Source: Parasedimentitalea maritima
Lineage (GTDB): Bacteria; Pseudomonadota; Alphaproteobacteria; Rhodobacterales; Rhodobacteraceae
Length of the DNA: 64,000 nt
Assembly: GCF_005771405.1 (NCBI RefSeq)
Contig: NZ_VAUA01000012.1
Location: forward strand, 1-64,000
Reading direction: 5' to 3'
Shown: piece by piece, positions 47,402 through 57,400 of the stretch
How the letters are laid out: each line of letters begins with the position of its first letter
Position numbering within the stretch: the first letter of the stretch is position 1
The notes under the pieces: model-generated
Told to the model about the DNA's origin: nothing
The model's input: only the letters and a program-made list of their open reading frames with translations
Databases searched by the model: none
Made by a program: the position numbers and the translations under genes

Positions 47402-48109
47402 GTAGTTTGCCACCAAGGTCGTGCCATCTGCTAAGGTGACTGGGGCTAAAACCCTTCGGTATCTACGAGTAAATCGTTTTCCGTCTCGTAAATTTACATC
47501 TAGCGAAGGGTGGCTGATTACAGGTTCACCCTTCTCCAATGCTTCTCGGTGGGCATTCAACAGTCTTGCATTTATGTTACCATCAAATCCTTCCAGGGTT
47601 TCAATAAGCTGACCTGGATGCTGTACGTCAAAGCAAACAGAAGCGAGACTCTGTGGGCCCGTTTGGAGCGGTTGGATTCTCTTGTCATCGCTCGTGGGTT
47701 TGTTGAATAGATCTATATATGGAATTAGTTGATCAGCGTATTCCAGTCTCCCACTGCTAGCAAACCACCAATTAAGAAAAGCTTCTAGCGAAATTTCCTT
47801 ACCGGCGTATAGGTGGCTCCGAACGCCAGCTTGAAAGGCTTCGTCGAGGAGGCCTATCGCTTTAGAGTTGAGGTCATCAATTTCTGAGCATGGCTCCAAG
47901 GTTACCTTGGATTTAGTTTGTGAGAAGAAGCGAATATCAACGCGGAGGGCTTTTGAAATTGCGTCTATGGTCTCGAAATCCATCTTACGTTGACTGGTCA
48001 TGGCGCTGTGGAAAGTGGTATATTTGATACCCGCCATCTCGGCTGCTTTTCGCTTCGTTAGCCCCCTATCTGCGATGAGGCATTCGATTTTTTCGTGGAT
48101 AGTGGGCAT
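47378..48109 (-). CDS. XRE-type HTH regulator with C-terminal sensor-like domain
   Basis: 243 aa. Residues about 5-60 form an XRE/Cro helix-turn-helix (LTKRKAAEMAGIKYTTFHSAMTSQ). Residues about 95-240 form a separate domain with a PAS-like look (VRSHLYAGKEI, RYRRVLAPVTLADGTTLVANYSQ). Such a layout suits a ligand-responsive repressor. It overlaps tail to tail with the GNAT-like gene and has an imperfect inverted repeat in its own promoter (about 48145-48172). Confidence 0.75.
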   Translation of the reverse strand: MPTIHEKIECLIADRGLTKRKAAEMAGIKYTTFHSAMTSQRKMDFETIDAISKALRVDIRFFSQTKSKVTLEPCSEIDDLNSKAIGLLDEAFQAGVRSHLYAGKEISLEAFLNWWFASSGRLEYADQLIPYIDLFNKPTSDDKRIQPLQTGPQSLASVCFDVQHPGQLIETLEGFDGNINARLLNAHREALEKGEPVISHPSLDVNLRDGKRFTRRYRRVLAPVTLADGTTLVANYSQDIRPQ

Positions 48110-49460
48110 GTAAAGTCCAATTTATCGTACAAAACATACAAATTGTTGCACAACACTAGCGTGTGTTGCAACCTGTAGCGAGTGAAAATCGTGCAGAGAA
48201 TGGTCGTGTGCGACAGAAAGTTAGATGATTTTTTAGTGCGGTTCAGGAGACTAGATTGACTGGGGTTCAATTGAGTTCTTGAACAGGGGATTTGAAGAAA
48301 TGGCAAAGGCCATCTTGTTGGGTAACGTGTCCAGTCTGCCTGTGTACATGAAATCTTGAGAGATACCGTGCGGTGGCTGAATTTTTGGCGCGCCATCTAT
48401 TGAGACTTGGAAATTTCTGCTCTCCCATTGATCGCAGGCGTTCCGGGGATAAAGTAACATCCCAAGTGGTTTGGAAGCGCCAGTTTTGTTCGGTTTGGTA
48501 TGCTGTGATTAAAGAAATTTTTGCGACAAGACGGAAATTGTTTGTCGGCATAGACTGTTTGCCTATCGCACTGCGAAAAGTACCTGCAATGAAGACGTTG
48601 GAGCAGTTTGGTGTTTGGTGCCTTATCGTTTATGCGGGGCACTGTGTCAGACTATCAGGTTTATTTGGCTAAGAACGATGCCGTCATTCGCTGGATGGAT
48701 GAGTAATTGACGAAAGAGGGCTGCACCTATCGGGGCGGTGAATGGGTCGAGAGGGCAATGAAAGCTTGGGCCACCCACATGCTCAATCTAGGACAGTCAT
48801 GCCAGTCAGGACAGTTGCGCGAGACAGCGGACGTTCTGCCTATGGATAAATCGAATTTGCCTAGAAAGAGTAAGCGCAGTGAAATGGAAGCGATTTAACG
48901 GGTGGCTGGTGAAACGCGGGTGATGGGTTTGTTGGGCACGCCGCCAGAGTACATGGGGTTAGGTAAGAAATCGACAATACTCAAGCCGGGCTGACTGCGG
49001 TCTAAAACGGTGCTTTGTCAGAATCTGGCTTGCATGGCTGAGACCGGGCTGATCGAGCTGCAAGAGCGTGTTGAGGCATATGCGGGCGGGAAGCTGCGAG
49101 ATAGCTTTCCCATTCCGATGCATATCACCAGAGAGGGCAGGAGAATTGAAGAACCCCTGCTTGCATTGATGATGTATTCAGGGGGGAAAACGCAGTACTA
49201 TTTTCACGATGAGGATCTTCCCATAAGTCGACTTTCAAACAAAACCAGATCTTCTGGATGAGCGACCCCACACCTGATAGTCCTAATTTTCACCTAACCA
49301 AACCCAATGCAGTCAAACTGGTCGGAGTCTCTTCAGTGGGCTGATTGGCGAATAAGTCCGACCCCTTGATATGGAAGGGTGCCAAGGACGCCATTTAGAT
49401 GTGATTGCGCATTATGAATATGCAGCAGGTTTAAACGTAGCAAAACGAACCAAAAAATCG
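48110..49460. other. Decayed accessory region
   Basis: About 1.35 kb without a recognisable gene. Short frames at 48644-48706 (ends NDAVIRWMDE), 48707-48898 (TTG start, 63 aa) and 49010-49261 (83 aa) run in the same direction, and the first two abut (TAA then TTG). This suggests remnants of one larger reading frame interrupted by stops. GTTGCACAACAC/GTGTGTTGCAAC near 48145-48172 is an imperfect inverted repeat before the HTH gene. No IS ends were found. Confidence 0.4.
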
Positions 49461-50132
49461 CTAGTTTTCAGCAAAACAATAGAATAGCCCAGTCCCGCCT
49501 GAACCCTGAAGTTTCGTTTGGCTACACCCCCATGTCACATGTGCTGAATTCCACTGTTTGGGACGTGCTCCGCCACCAACGCGATCATGATGGCCAACCA
49601 ACGCCTTACCTTTCCCGTTTGTTGTCCAATTTGAACATGTCAGGTTGTATTCCAAATTTGCCGTCCCATCTGGCAATGACCCTGTGAGAATATCATGCAT
49701 GTTGGGTTTGTCCCCCAGACCATTCACAACGTCACCTTTTTCGGTCAAAGAGGTTTGCTTGCCAATGCCAGTATCTTCACTGTGCAGATGATCCAGATCG
49801 CGCGCAATCATGACACCAGTTGAATTGTGCCACGGGCCGGTTCCAATACGATCCCGTGCATTCACGGCATCATCACCAGAAGTGCTTAGATAGGCCCGCC
49901 AAACCTTTCCTGAAATACCCGCAGCTTCGGCAAGCTGGGTACAATGCGCATCCGCCCCTTCAAGGCCACCCAAATTGGCACCTTCTCCTTTGCCTTCGCT
50001 TGTTATGAAAAAACTGGTTCTTTCATCCGCGGCATGGGCCTGATTAGCTATAACGGTTAGCAGGCAGATCGCTGTCAAAACAGCGCTCAAAGCGACCCAA
50101 TGACCAATGCCTCGACGGTAAACCAGTATCAT
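49461..50132 (-). CDS. Secreted lectin-like protein
   Basis: 223 aa from ATG 50132 (RBS GAGGA). Residues 1-34 are a signal peptide (VALSAVLTAICLLTVIANQAHA). The mature part begins DERTSFFITSEGKGEGANLGG and contains conserved blocks DAHCTQLAEAAG, WRAYLSTSG, NARDRIGTGPWHN, NLTCSNWTTNGKG, GHHDRVGG and WGCSQ, with a cysteine near the end. The pattern recalls a C-type-lectin or endostatin-like fold found in many bacterial secreted proteins (family memory, function unknown). It is divergent from the CGNR regulator. Confidence 0.65.
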   Translation of the reverse strand: MILVYRRGIGHWVALSAVLTAICLLTVIANQAHAADERTSFFITSEGKGEGANLGGLEGADAHCTQLAEAAGISGKVWRAYLSTSGDDAVNARDRIGTGPWHNSTGVMIARDLDHLHSEDTGIGKQTSLTEKGDVVNGLGDKPNMHDILTGSLPDGTANLEYNLTCSNWTTNGKGKALVGHHDRVGGGARPKQWNSAHVTWGCSQTKLQGSGGTGLFYCFAEN

Positions 50133-50320
50133 TTCATATCCTCGTTGGTAAAAAAAATCCATGCTTCTTCGACTGAGGTGACCGGGTGCGATTACTCAGC
50201 ACCCGTGATGGCCCATTCATTTACAAATGCGATCGTCTACGTGGCGACATATATACTTGATGATCAACCGGCAAAGTTTGTCAATTGATCCTAACCGCTA
50301 AAACAGGTTACACTGGTTAA

Positions 50321-50941
50321 ATGTGTAATGCAATAAACCGTCCAACTGATCGCGGCTTCACTCTTATTGGTGGTGTGCTTTGCCTGGATTTTGCCAATAC
50401 ATGTAGTGGAAGGGACGGTGCATTCTATGAAGAGCGTATCCTTACACTTTCAGATTTGATTGCATGGTCTCTGCAGTCAGAATGTCTGGTTTGGGCGGAA
50501 AACAGGATCGAGACTGCCGTCAATGCGTTAAACCCGCGACAAACAGCATCGCTCGTTCGTACAGCGCGTTCAATTCGAGAAAACGTGTACGCTGTAATAT
50601 TGGCCATTGGTGATAATGAAACACCCTCGGCGGATCTATTGAAGGTTTTGCAGGATCATTATGTTGCGTGCCTGCGCGTGGCCAGATTTGCTGTTCACGA
50701 CAATTATGGACGCTGGGATTGGCGGGAAAGTAACGTGTTGGGAGCAGCAATTTTTGGTCCCATATTGCAGTCCTTTTTTGAATATCTGTCAAAGATTGAT
50801 AGTGCGAGACTGAAGTGTTGTCCTGCACTCGATTGCAAATTCATTTTCCATGATTTTTCCAAAAACAAATCCCGGCTGTGGTGCGACATGGCAGTTTGCG
50901 GCAACCGTGCAAAAAGTCGAAGGTTCGGCGAAAAAAATTAA
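50321..50941 (+). CDS. CGNR zinc-finger transcriptional regulator
   Basis: 206 aa. The N-terminal stress-sensing-type domain (LIGGVLCLDFANTCSGRDG) is followed by a C-terminal CGNR zinc finger, with Cys167, Cys172, Cys188 and Cys193 in CCPALDCKFIFHD and WCDMAVCGNRAKSRRF. The family acts as DNA-binding regulators. A promoter with TTGATC, a 17-bp spacer and TTACACT ends ten bases before the ATG, so the message may be nearly leaderless. Divergence from the lectin-like gene suggests control of it. Confidence 0.85.
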   Translation: MCNAINRPTDRGFTLIGGVLCLDFANTCSGRDGAFYEERILTLSDLIAWSLQSECLVWAENRIETAVNALNPRQTASLVRTARSIRENVYAVILAIGDNETPSADLLKVLQDHYVACLRVARFAVHDNYGRWDWRESNVLGAAIFGPILQSFFEYLSKIDSARLKCCPALDCKFIFHDFSKNKSRLWCDMAVCGNRAKSRRFGEKN

Positions 50942-51310
50942 CAATGAATGCTAATCCATTCAAGTAATTGAAGACTACCCCACCTGAAGTTAGTGCTTTA
51001 CGACTGGGGCAGACTGACTATTGTCTAGAAGATGCCCGAACATTGTTAGCGATGTGGGGCTGACCCCAATCATCCGATATCTTGCCAGGAAGATCGTAAC
51101 AGCGGCGCAGAACGCGTTTTTGGCTGATCCAAGAACAACCACTCCTCATTGGGTTGCGCTTGAACTGTTGGTCGCAACACATGTCTCAAATTTCTCTGCC
51201 GGAGTTCACTACAGGTTGGCCTGCAAGTATGTAGTTCAAAATAATGCACCAAAACTGTCGATCATCCGCCAATCCTTTGGGGGGGGGCGGATGATCAAAA
51301 GCATCTAGGC
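50942..51310. other. Gap before the giant-protein cluster
   Basis: About 370 bases. The only sizeable frame (51021-51308) has no features. The right part holds the 11-bp hairpin at 51260-51296, which probably ends the giant-protein message coming from the right. Confidence 0.5.
51260..51296 (-). terminator. 11-bp hairpin at the end of the giant-protein cluster
   Basis: GATCATCCGCC (51260-51270) pairs with GGCGGATGATC (51286-51296) around a 15-base loop that carries a seven-to-nine G run. It lies 15 bases past the stop of the 1048-aa gene. There is no T-run on the minus side, so it is a likely but atypical 3' end. Confidence 0.55.
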
Positions 51311-54300
51311 TTAGGCTACCAGTTCAGGGTAGGCCTTCAGGGCCGTAATATTACCGGTCACAACCTTGCTGCCCGCTTTGGCAATTGCGGCATATGTCTT
51401 TGATGCCTTGGCCATTCCGTCATGTTTATCGCTGCCCGCTTCATTCATCGGCTGATAGGCAGAATAAGCGGCCTCAAGGCGGTCGAGAATATCCTGTTGT
51501 GTCTCAAGTCGATCCAGCACTGCCTGATGTTTACCCGGAAAATCTTTGGCTACGCCTTCTTCGCTTTGGGCCGCTTTTGCACTGCGGGCCCCGTCGAATT
51601 TCGCGGTTTCGCCCCAGTCGGGTACTTGGGCGAGATTGGCAAGAAGGCGGTCAATGGCTGGGGTGGACGTGCTGGCTTCGTTTAGTAGAGGTGTCGCCGA
51701 TTTCCGCGCTGTCGCTTTGAACATCGTCCAGTTCGCCAGTTCCAAAGCGGGCTTGCCCGGTGCCCACTTGTTATTTTTCTGGTAATCAACAGCAAGAACA
51801 GTTGGATCGTCGACAAGTTCATTTTCAAGGTATGCGACAAGACGTACACAGATGTCTTTATCATTTTGCAGGGCAGTGATCGTCAAACCGGTGGCCTTTA
51901 TCGCCTGCTTGGCGGCAGTATCCCCCTGAATGGCTGCGCCATAGGCGATACAGCATTTGGCAAGCGTACTGTTCAACCTCAAAGCCTTTCGCGCAGCTTT
52001 TCGGTTGCCCGGATTGCTACGGGCATCTTTATAAGTAGCCCAGCCGATTTTGATTTCGGCTTCTTTTTGCATTTTATAGGCAAAATTCACCACAGCCGAA
52101 GCCATACTTGCCCCAGCAGATACTGCCGTCGCAACGCCTGAGGGATCAAACATACGGGCCACGTCAGACGAGGCTTTCAGCGCGGACAGAATGGCCACAA
52201 TTGCAGCTTGGGAAAGATGGATTTTGGCATTGCGTACAGTGTTCTGAATCGCCGCCGCCGCACCACCTTGCCCGGCCATAGCCACATCCATGCTGTCGCA
52301 CCAAGTGTTATGAACCTCGACGCATTTGACTAGCGTATAAATGTCGCGCACCAGTGCCTGCATTGAAGCGACGGCGCTGGCACCAGGAACCAGCGCTACG
52401 ATTACGCCAGCCGCCCCTCCGGACAGGCCGTTGATCAACGCCACTTTCTGGCGCAGTGCTGCTGTGTTTGCCATAGCCCGGTCAATGGCATCTCCGGCGT
52501 CAGCAATTTCTTGCGGTGTTCGAGACGTAATCCCGGTGTCGGGGAAGGCCTTGGAATAGGTTTCCTCAAAGGCGCCAACTTCGGCATCAACGTCGTCGAA
52601 CATTTCCTGAACCACTGCTGGACTCAGAGCGTCTTTCAACTCTTTTTCTGCAAGTTCCTGTTGTTTGGCGTCGACTTCGGCATCGATAAGCTTCTGAAGC
52701 TCCTCTACCGAAGCCGGGTCCATCGTTGGAAGGTTCGGTTTGATCTGCGCCATGTTGATCTTCTGAACGCCTGAGACTGAACTGTTGATCGCATCCATCG
52801 CCTTGGCAGCCGCGGCATCCTGAGATGCCTCCTGATTGGCACCTGTGGTTTCTAGGTAGTTGCCTTCAATGGGGGTGTCAGACACCTGTCGGCGATAGTT
52901 TTCCTCTGCACTGACATCTTTGTGCATCGCGTCAAAAATGGCTTCGGATGAAGGAGCCAGTGCGGCGGCAACAGCAGCTCCGCCAAGCAGCATTCCCAAT
53001 GCTTTGGTATCACCGCGCTTGTAGGCCGCAACAATTGCCGGGCCGTTTCCAGCCTGGGTGATTGCCACTTTTAGACCATTGGCAAGCAGAGCAAGCTGAG
53101 CTTTACTGTCTTTATCGGCCTGCTTTTGTTCAGCTTGCTTTTCGGCTGTTGCGTTCTTGTCAACGGTGTTGATCTGCGAAGCCGCTGCGTTGATACTGTC
53201 GGCGACAGCCCCAGCAAGTGTCCCAACCGCCCCCGCAATCATGGCGGCCCTTTTGGCTTCATCTGGTTCTTTCCAGATGGCGTATGCCGCGGGAACCAAA
53301 CGTGCACCAGCAAAGCCAGCATTCAGTGAACAGGTAATGCAGGTTATAAATCCGGCTTCGGACTTGCCCCCATCTTGGGAACCCGCCAAAATCCCTGCCG
53401 TTGCGCTTTTCACCGCCATGCCCTGCGCAATTTCCAGACCTTTGGTCAGGGTTTGCGCCCATTTTGCCCATTTGTCCTGATCCTTTGGGGCGTATTTATG
53501 CTCGATTGCAAGCTCAGTCATCGACAGTCCACCGTTCAACAACGCCGTGCCCGCATCGATGTACCTGGGTATGTTCTCCAGCTCCCTCACTTGCTTGTCT
53601 TTTGTCGCAATTTGTGCGTCAACCGCTGCTGTATCACCCGGAGGGTTTTGACCTTTCAGGACTTCTTTTTGCTCTTTCAGTTCGTTCAATTCGGTCTTAC
53701 CAGCGGCGACGTCAGTTGCATTCTTCATCTGAAACGACCCGGACACGATGGCCCCGGTCACGGTGACCGTCTCTTTGGCAATGCGCAGACCAAAGGCCAA
53801 ATTATCCTGTGTTTTAGTATGCGTGGCTGTGTAGGCTGCCAGTTTATCGCCGTACAGCTCCTGCGCGCCTTTGAAGGCGATGGCGTGTTCGGAAAAATCG
53901 TCCGGCACCATGTTTTCTGGGATCAGTCCCGATCGAACCAAAGGCGTCCAAAGTTCATTACGGATGTCTTCATCGGTAAAAAGGGGATTGCCTTTGTCAT
54001 CGAACTGCAACCGCATGGTCTTTTCCATCTCTTTGATCCGCTGAAAAGAGTCAGTCAGCGCGATCAAGTCTTTTGGGTCGATGTTTTGGGTTTTCTCGTT
54101 GATATCGGCAATCGTGTCGACTTCCACGTCGGCCCGCAGTTCATATTTTGACAACAGCCCCTTATTGGTGTCGCTGTCGTCAGCGCGCCATTTCATTTCG
54201 CCAACATCTTTCGCGTCAGAACCGGTCATCTGACGCCAAGCAGCTTTTAGGGCACCTGGATCCTTAGTTTTCTTAACAACGATGCCCTGCGCCTCGTCTA

Positions 54301-54457
54301 TTTCGTCACGCACTTCATCCAGGCGTTGGCGAATATTTTCGTCAAGAACCTTTTGTTTTAAAGCGTCATGCGCGATCTGATCATTGACCGCTGCAATGTC
54401 GATTTTCTTGCCCGAGACCCATTTGATCCAATTGGCTTCGTTTTCGCTAAAGGACAT
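51311..54457 (-). CDS. Very large unrecognised helical protein with membrane-prone segments (1048 aa)
   Basis: I do not recognise a family. The first 330 residues are charged and helical, coiled-coil-like (LKQKVLDENIRQRLDEVRDEID). Several Ala/Gly-rich hydrophobic stretches follow near residues 405-425, 680-700, 750-765 and 775-800, for example GGAAGVIVALVPGASAVASM and GASMASAVVNFAYKM; these could insert in a membrane. There is no signal peptide. Cysteines cluster near residues 362-366 (CITCSC-like) and 865-870. It starts 14 bases after the 1167-aa gene, so the two are almost certainly cotranscribed. Toxin, scaffold and injection-system cargo are possible guesses only. Confidence 0.8.
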   Translation of the reverse strand: MSFSENEANWIKWVSGKKIDIAAVNDQIAHDALKQKVLDENIRQRLDEVRDEIDEAQGIVVKKTKDPGALKAAWRQMTGSDAKDVGEMKWRADDSDTNKGLLSKYELRADVEVDTIADINEKTQNIDPKDLIALTDSFQRIKEMEKTMRLQFDDKGNPLFTDEDIRNELWTPLVRSGLIPENMVPDDFSEHAIAFKGAQELYGDKLAAYTATHTKTQDNLAFGLRIAKETVTVTGAIVSGSFQMKNATDVAAGKTELNELKEQKEVLKGQNPPGDTAAVDAQIATKDKQVRELENIPRYIDAGTALLNGGLSMTELAIEHKYAPKDQDKWAKWAQTLTKGLEIAQGMAVKSATAGILAGSQDGGKSEAGFITCITCSLNAGFAGARLVPAAYAIWKEPDEAKRAAMIAGAVGTLAGAVADSINAAASQINTVDKNATAEKQAEQKQADKDSKAQLALLANGLKVAITQAGNGPAIVAAYKRGDTKALGMLLGGAAVAAALAPSSEAIFDAMHKDVSAEENYRRQVSDTPIEGNYLETTGANQEASQDAAAAKAMDAINSSVSGVQKINMAQIKPNLPTMDPASVEELQKLIDAEVDAKQQELAEKELKDALSPAVVQEMFDDVDAEVGAFEETYSKAFPDTGITSRTPQEIADAGDAIDRAMANTAALRQKVALINGLSGGAAGVIVALVPGASAVASMQALVRDIYTLVKCVEVHNTWCDSMDVAMAGQGGAAAAIQNTVRNAKIHLSQAAIVAILSALKASSDVARMFDPSGVATAVSAGASMASAVVNFAYKMQKEAEIKIGWATYKDARSNPGNRKAARKALRLNSTLAKCCIAYGAAIQGDTAAKQAIKATGLTITALQNDKDICVRLVAYLENELVDDPTVLAVDYQKNNKWAPGKPALELANWTMFKATARKSATPLLNEASTSTPAIDRLLANLAQVPDWGETAKFDGARSAKAAQSEEGVAKDFPGKHQAVLDRLETQQDILDRLEAAYSAYQPMNEAGSDKHDGMAKASKTYAAIAKAGSKVVTGNITALKAYPELVA

Positions 54458-54471
54458 GTGTCGGACCCCGA

Positions 54472-57400
54472 TTAAGCCGGTTGTAATTTTGTAAGAACAT
54501 CTACGTCAAATCCGTGTAATGCCGAGGCAAAACCGTCCCATGACTTGTTTGAGAACGGATTGCCGCGATAAACCTTAAGCGCCGGATGGGCGTCCATTTC
54601 GGTACGTATTCTACGCACTTCCGCCAAAGCTTTTTCCCTAACCAAAGCCAGTGCTTTCTTGCGGGTCACGGTGTTTGTGTCCGCAAGGGCCGCGGCCGCT
54701 TCAACAGCAATGTTTTTGTCCAGGGTCAGGATTTTCTTAAAATTGGGGTAGGTAACCAACCGAAGGGTTCCGGCGACGTCTGCAGCCGCGTCTTTCAACT
54801 CTTCCAGCGCCTTATCTTCCTCGGCCACACCCGAAGGTTTGTATTTGGCCTTATCAATGATGCTGTCTGCAACGTTCGACGCTGACTGTGAGATATTTTC
54901 CATTTTGGTTTTCAGCGCATCTTCCCATCCGGGGAAATCAGGGCCCGTTGCCTTGCCTGATTTGATGACCGAAAGGTTCTGAAGTTCGTCATCCAATTGC
55001 TTTGCACTGGAAATTTGCGGCTTGATCTGAGCCACCCCCTGTACGGGGTCAGTTATTTTCTTGGTCGCATCAAACTGCGCTTTCATAGCATCATATACGT
55101 TTTTGTATTCGGTATAAGACGCGAGAGTAGATTTCTCTTTTTCCAAAGTCGCGGCCGCATGCTTCAGAGATGCTTCAACTTTTTCCTTACCACTTTCAAA
55201 TTCGGCGACCGCAGCCTTGCGGTCAGACGCGCCTTTGGCTTCTTTCTCGAGGAATTTTGCAAAATCCTCGAGAGCTTTAAGGCCATTACTCGATGGATCA
55301 AATTCGGCCATCTTGCCGTCTATCTTGGCCTCTATCGCTTCGGCTTTCGCCTTAGCAGTTCTGATACCGGTTTCCGATTTGGTCTCGAGCGTCTGGCGCG
55401 CCGTATTGATGTCGGATTTAAACTCACCTTCGAGCCCGTCACTTTCCAGCGCCGGGCCGATGTCTTCCAGCGCTTTTTTCATGCGGGCCAACAAAGCGTC
55501 TGCTTCCTTAAGCTCTCCGGGGGCACTGGTGTACCCAAGCATTAAGGCCCCGGGCCCTTTCTTAATAAGGTCTCGCAATTGATCTGCCAGGTTTGGTTTA
55601 GGCGCCTTTTTACCACCAGCCAGCTTTGCTTCGACCCGTTTTACGACGATTTCCGCTTTGTCATATGCTTTGGACAAAGCTGTTGCCTCTACCTTTTTGG
55701 CTTCGAGTGCCGCGTGCAGTTCATCCACTTTTAGTTTGGCCTTCGCTGGCAGGTAACCAGTGATATAATTGTCTTTGAAATTCTCAAATTCAACCTTCAG
55801 TTCGTAAAGGCCGTCCGGAACCCAGGAAGAAAATCGCTTTGCCGCCAGCAGCTTAGTACATTCCTTGACCTGTTTCGCCACGTAATCATAGTCGGGGCCA
55901 CCTTTTGATATTGCAGCCAGGTCCGCCTGGCCCTTGGCAACGGCGGCTTCAATTTCAGCGAAACAATCCGGGGACTGACTTTGGGCAAGCAGTTCCAACA
56001 TTGTGGCCTGTTCAAGCAGCAGGTCCATAGCTTCGCGCGGAATATGCTTGTCTGAAACTTTGTCCTGTGTTCCACCACGCTCCGTCTTTATCTCGAAGTA
56101 CTTTGTGACACCGTCTTGTTCGATGACCAACAGTTTGTCCGAAGGGACATCAGCCAACTGGGCTTCCTGTAATTCCTTTGTATTATACATAGATAACAGG
56201 CCCTGCAGGATCTCGTTCTTTGCATCCTGCGCCCGGTCGCGGGCCAATTGGTCACGCTGCTGCGGTACATAGGCAGCAATTGCCTGTGCCAGTGCCTTAT
56301 CAAAATTGTCAGCATGGGCCTGAATGCTTGCAACATCAGGTACGTCTTTTGCGACTTCAATGTCCCGCGCTTTGGCAATTTTCTTAAGCTGGGTACGTAG
56401 TGTGTTTTGCTCGTCCCCTCCACGGCCCCAAAACCGGTCGAGTTCCACATTAAACGACGCGAGCTGTTTGTTCAGCTTTTCAATCTCTGACAACGGCGGT
56501 TCCTGTGCCGGTGGCAATGCCATCCGGGCGGACTCGCGAAAGACTTGGTGCAGACTGCGCGCCTTGATAAAGGCAAATTCTGCTTCTGGGTTTTTACCCG
56601 CTTCAGCAAGTTTTTTACCTTCGTCGATGATGCTCATAAGGATGTTGAACTGATCCTCATCAAGATAGGTAATTTCCTCTTCGTCGGGAAACAGCTTTGC
56701 ATCCAGGACAACGCGTTTTCGGTCAGTTTCGTATTGATTGGCCTGATTGAAATACATCCCGCCATTGCCAACCAACATCTCCAATGACGGTTCGCCAGGT
56801 GGCCGCAACTTCGTTTCCGGATCAGCAAGCAAATTGGTAACCGTCTCCACCGGGTCTTCAAACCACTCCCACAACTCACTCTCAGCCTCGGCGATCTTGG
56901 CTGCATGTTGGGCCATCAAGGCTTCATAGGCTTCAAGTCGGCGTTTACGGGCTACGAGCTCATCCAGTTGCGCCTGCGCCTCGTGAAACGCTGCTGCGGC
57001 TTCTCGTTTGGCAACACCAGGCTTGGCATCGGCAAAGGCGACGCGCAGCTCCGTAACGTCCAATGTCAGCGCGTCGGTCTGTCGGTTCAACGTTTTCAGG
57101 CTTTCGGTGATAATCTTGGTGCGCTGCATTTCACGTGCCGCAACAGGACTACCATCTGCCATCAGTTGGGCAATTTTATCGTGCGCATGCCCGTTGATTG
57201 CATTGATCAAAATATCAATTATGGGTTGGCGGTCGCCCTTGAGTTTCTCAACCAGGTCCCCAGCCGACGAGACCAAACTATCTCGCAGAGAAGCCTTATC
57301 CGGGTTTTGGGCGTCAACAATCATCGCATCAATACGATCACGGCATTTTCGGCACAGCAAATCATGATCTGCCAACGCCTGAGATCGCTGTCGTTCAGCA

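Noticed and set aside
51021-51308. 95-aa plus-strand frame before the giant cluster
   Set aside because: It includes the terminator hairpin and has no recognisable features.
53375-54151. 258-aa plus-strand frame inside the 1048-aa gene
   Set aside because: Composition rich in Phe, Gln and Arg with no domain; a shadow of the Ala/Lys-rich coding strand.
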